DNA from: JBEIUL01 sp044356865
GTDB lineage: Bacteria; Planctomycetota; Phycisphaerae; Phycisphaerales; SM1A02
Direction of reading: 5' to 3'
Length of the DNA stretch: 7,034 nt
Assembly (NCBI GenBank): GCA_044356865.1
Contig: JBIKVN010000176.1
Location: 1-7,034 of the forward strand
Every line of letters begins with the position of its first letter. Position 1 is the first letter of the stretch. Under the pieces are notes generated by a model. That model searched no databases and was not told where the DNA came from. It was given only the letters and a program-made list of their open reading frames with translations. The position numbers and the translations under genes were made by a program. Positions 6,483-7,034 of the stretch are shown piece by piece.

Positions 6483-6501
6483 TGCCGGCCTGCGGCCGGC
6501 A
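6483..6501. repeat. Hairpin A of the repeat unit (also 6707-6725 and 6931-6949)
   Basis: TGCCGGCC-TGC-GGCCGGCA is a perfect 8-bp stem with a 3-base loop, identical in all three copies. No T-run follows, so it is not a classical intrinsic terminator for the isomerase gene ending at 6435. Confidence 0.85.
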
Positions 6502-6541
6502 GCGAAGAGGGCTGCGGCCGTTTCTCGCACCGGCCTGGGAA

Positions 6542-6559
6542 CGCCGGCCTTGGCCGGCG
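6542..6559. repeat. Hairpin B of the repeat unit (also 6766-6783 and 6990-7007)
   Basis: CGCCGGCC-TT-GGCCGGCG is a perfect 8-bp inverted repeat with two central bases, unchanged in all three copies. As RNA the stem would have to open one or two pairs to form a loop. As DNA it could be extruded or bound by a protein dimer. Confidence 0.85.
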
Positions 6560-6619
6560 CGGATGAAGGCCCAGGCCATTCGCCGGTAGGGCAAGCATGC
6601 GTTCGCCGTCCCCGTCACG

Positions 6620-6638
6620 CGTCGGCCGCGGGCCGACG
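6620..6638. repeat. Hairpin C of the repeat unit (also 6844-6862)
   Basis: CGTCGGCC-GCG-GGCCGACG is a perfect 8-bp stem with a 3-base loop in both full copies. Copy 3 is cut off before it. Confidence 0.85.
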
Positions 6639-6696
6639 TTCCATGCGCGTCGCGTGGTCGGGGGCAATTCGCGCGAGTCGTCGCGTGACGGGCCGA

Positions 6697-6872
6697 GCGC
6701 ATGGAGTGCCGGCCTGCGGCCGGCAGCGATGAGGGCTGCGGCCGTTTCGTGCACCAGCCTTGGAACGCCGGCCTTGGCCGGCGCGGATGAAGGCCCAGGC
6801 CATTCGTCGGTAGGGCAAGCATGCGTTCGCCGTCCCCGTCCCGCGTCGGCCGCGGGCCGACGTTCCATGCGC
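6697..6872. repeat. 176-base segment with 9-bp inverted ends (copy 2)
   Basis: GCGCATGGA at 6697-6705 pairs with TCCATGCGC at 6864-6872. The layout matches copy 1, and the same 48-base spacer length (6873-6920) precedes the third copy, whose left end is at 6921-6929. Confidence 0.55.
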
Positions 6873-7015
6873 GTCGCGTGGTCGGGGGCAATTCGCGCGA
6901 GTCGTCGCGTGACGGGCCGAGCGCATGGAGTGCCGGCCTGCGGCCGGCAGCGATGAGGGCTGCGGCCGTTTCGTGCACCAGCCTTGGAACGCCGGCCTTG
7001 GCCGGCGCGGATGAA

Positions 7016-7034
7016 AATGATACGGCGACCACCG
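7016..7034 (+). other. Illumina P5 adapter contamination at the contig end
   Basis: AATGATACGGCGACCACCG is identical to the first 19 bases of the Illumina P5 flow-cell sequence. The neighbouring repeat copy (from 6792) continues with GGCCCAGG at this point, so the switch to adapter is sharp at 7015/7016. These bases are not part of the genome. Confidence 0.97.

Larger units (their letters stand above)
6473..6648. repeat. 176-base segment with 9-bp inverted ends (copy 1)
   Basis: GCGCATGGA at 6473-6481 is the exact reverse complement of TCCATGCGC at 6640-6648. In this copy the match extends by one more pair (6472 and 6649). The ends enclose all three hairpins of the unit, as expected of a small non-autonomous palindromic element. 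No target-site duplication is seen, because the next copy follows after a 48-base spacer. Confidence 0.55.
6475..7015. repeat. Direct tandem repeat, 224-base period: two full copies and a truncated third
   Basis: Copy 1 is 6475-6698, copy 2 is 6699-6922 and partial copy 3 is 6923-7015, cut off by adapter sequence. Copies 1 and 2 differ at seven positions by my reading: 6506, 6525, 6526, 6532, 6537, 6583 and 6617 in copy 1. The 93 visible bases of copy 3 match copy 2 exactly. The period is not a multiple of three, so any reading frame crossing a unit changes in the next one. Together with the dense palindromes this argues against coding. Each unit holds three strong hairpins and a segment with inverted ends, listed separately. 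This could be an array of REP/MITE-like elements or of structured RNAs. I do not recognise a named family. Confidence 0.93.

Noticed and set aside
6483..6501. Rho-independent terminator after the isomerase gene
   Set aside because: The stem is strong, but it is followed by GCGAAGAGG with no T-tract, and it belongs to the repeat unit rather than to this gene. It may still slow transcription.
6550..6956. Short open frames within the repeat units on both strands
   Set aside because: The 224-base period shifts frame between copies, the frames only reflect palindromic GC-rich sequence, and no start signals or family likeness are seen.
6475..7015. CRISPR array
   Set aside because: The period is 224 bases and almost the whole unit is repeated, with no short repeats alternating with unique spacers.
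5458..7032. 524-codon minus-strand open frame running from the repeat array into the isomerase gene
   Set aside because: Its first residues are translated from the adapter. Its first half is the 224-base repeat read in shifting frames, and its second half is antisense to the isomerase.

Overview
This is a very GC-rich window (about 70% by eye) with codons ending almost always in G or C. It contains six protein genes in two divergent blocks, a tandem repeat array, and a short technical artefact at the right-hand end. The gene content suggests a planctomycete, possibly of the Isosphaeraceae. The pointers are a TIM-barrel isomerase of the 'SLAQWSLHR' type with a twin-arginine-like signal, an ornithine-lipid-type acyltransferase fusion, and little sign of Shine-Dalgarno sites. 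This placement is an inference from gene style, not from a marker gene.

Left block, minus strand, read from about 4193 down past base 1. First is a 634-residue protein joining a PlsC-like O-acyltransferase to a GNAT-type N-acyltransferase, probably making an ornithine lipid or other acyl-amino-acid lipid. After a 41-base gap comes a secreted NHL-like beta-propeller. An ATGA overlap then leads into a secreted penicillin-acylase-family (S45) Ntn-hydrolase, whose 3' end lies outside the window. The spacing suggests one operon.

Middle, 4194-4363: a 170-base divergent intergenic region. It holds a plausible promoter for the left block and GC-rich palindromes in front of the right block.

Right block, plus strand: a family-2 glycosyltransferase, a small two-helix membrane protein, and an exported xylose-isomerase-like TIM-barrel protein, with gaps of 22 and 1 bases. 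This also looks like an operon. No joint pathway is evident beyond sugar or cell-envelope chemistry.

Right end, 6436-7034: from 6475 the sequence is a direct tandem repeat with a 224-base period. There are two full copies and a truncated third. Each unit holds three perfect 8-bp-stem hairpins with GGCC cores, and part of it is bounded by 9-bp inverted ends. The last 19 bases (7016-7034) are identical to the start of the Illumina P5 adapter, so the window's right end is a contig end with contamination.

I see no rRNA, tRNA, CRISPR array, transposase or defence system. The least explained element is the structured 224-base repeat.
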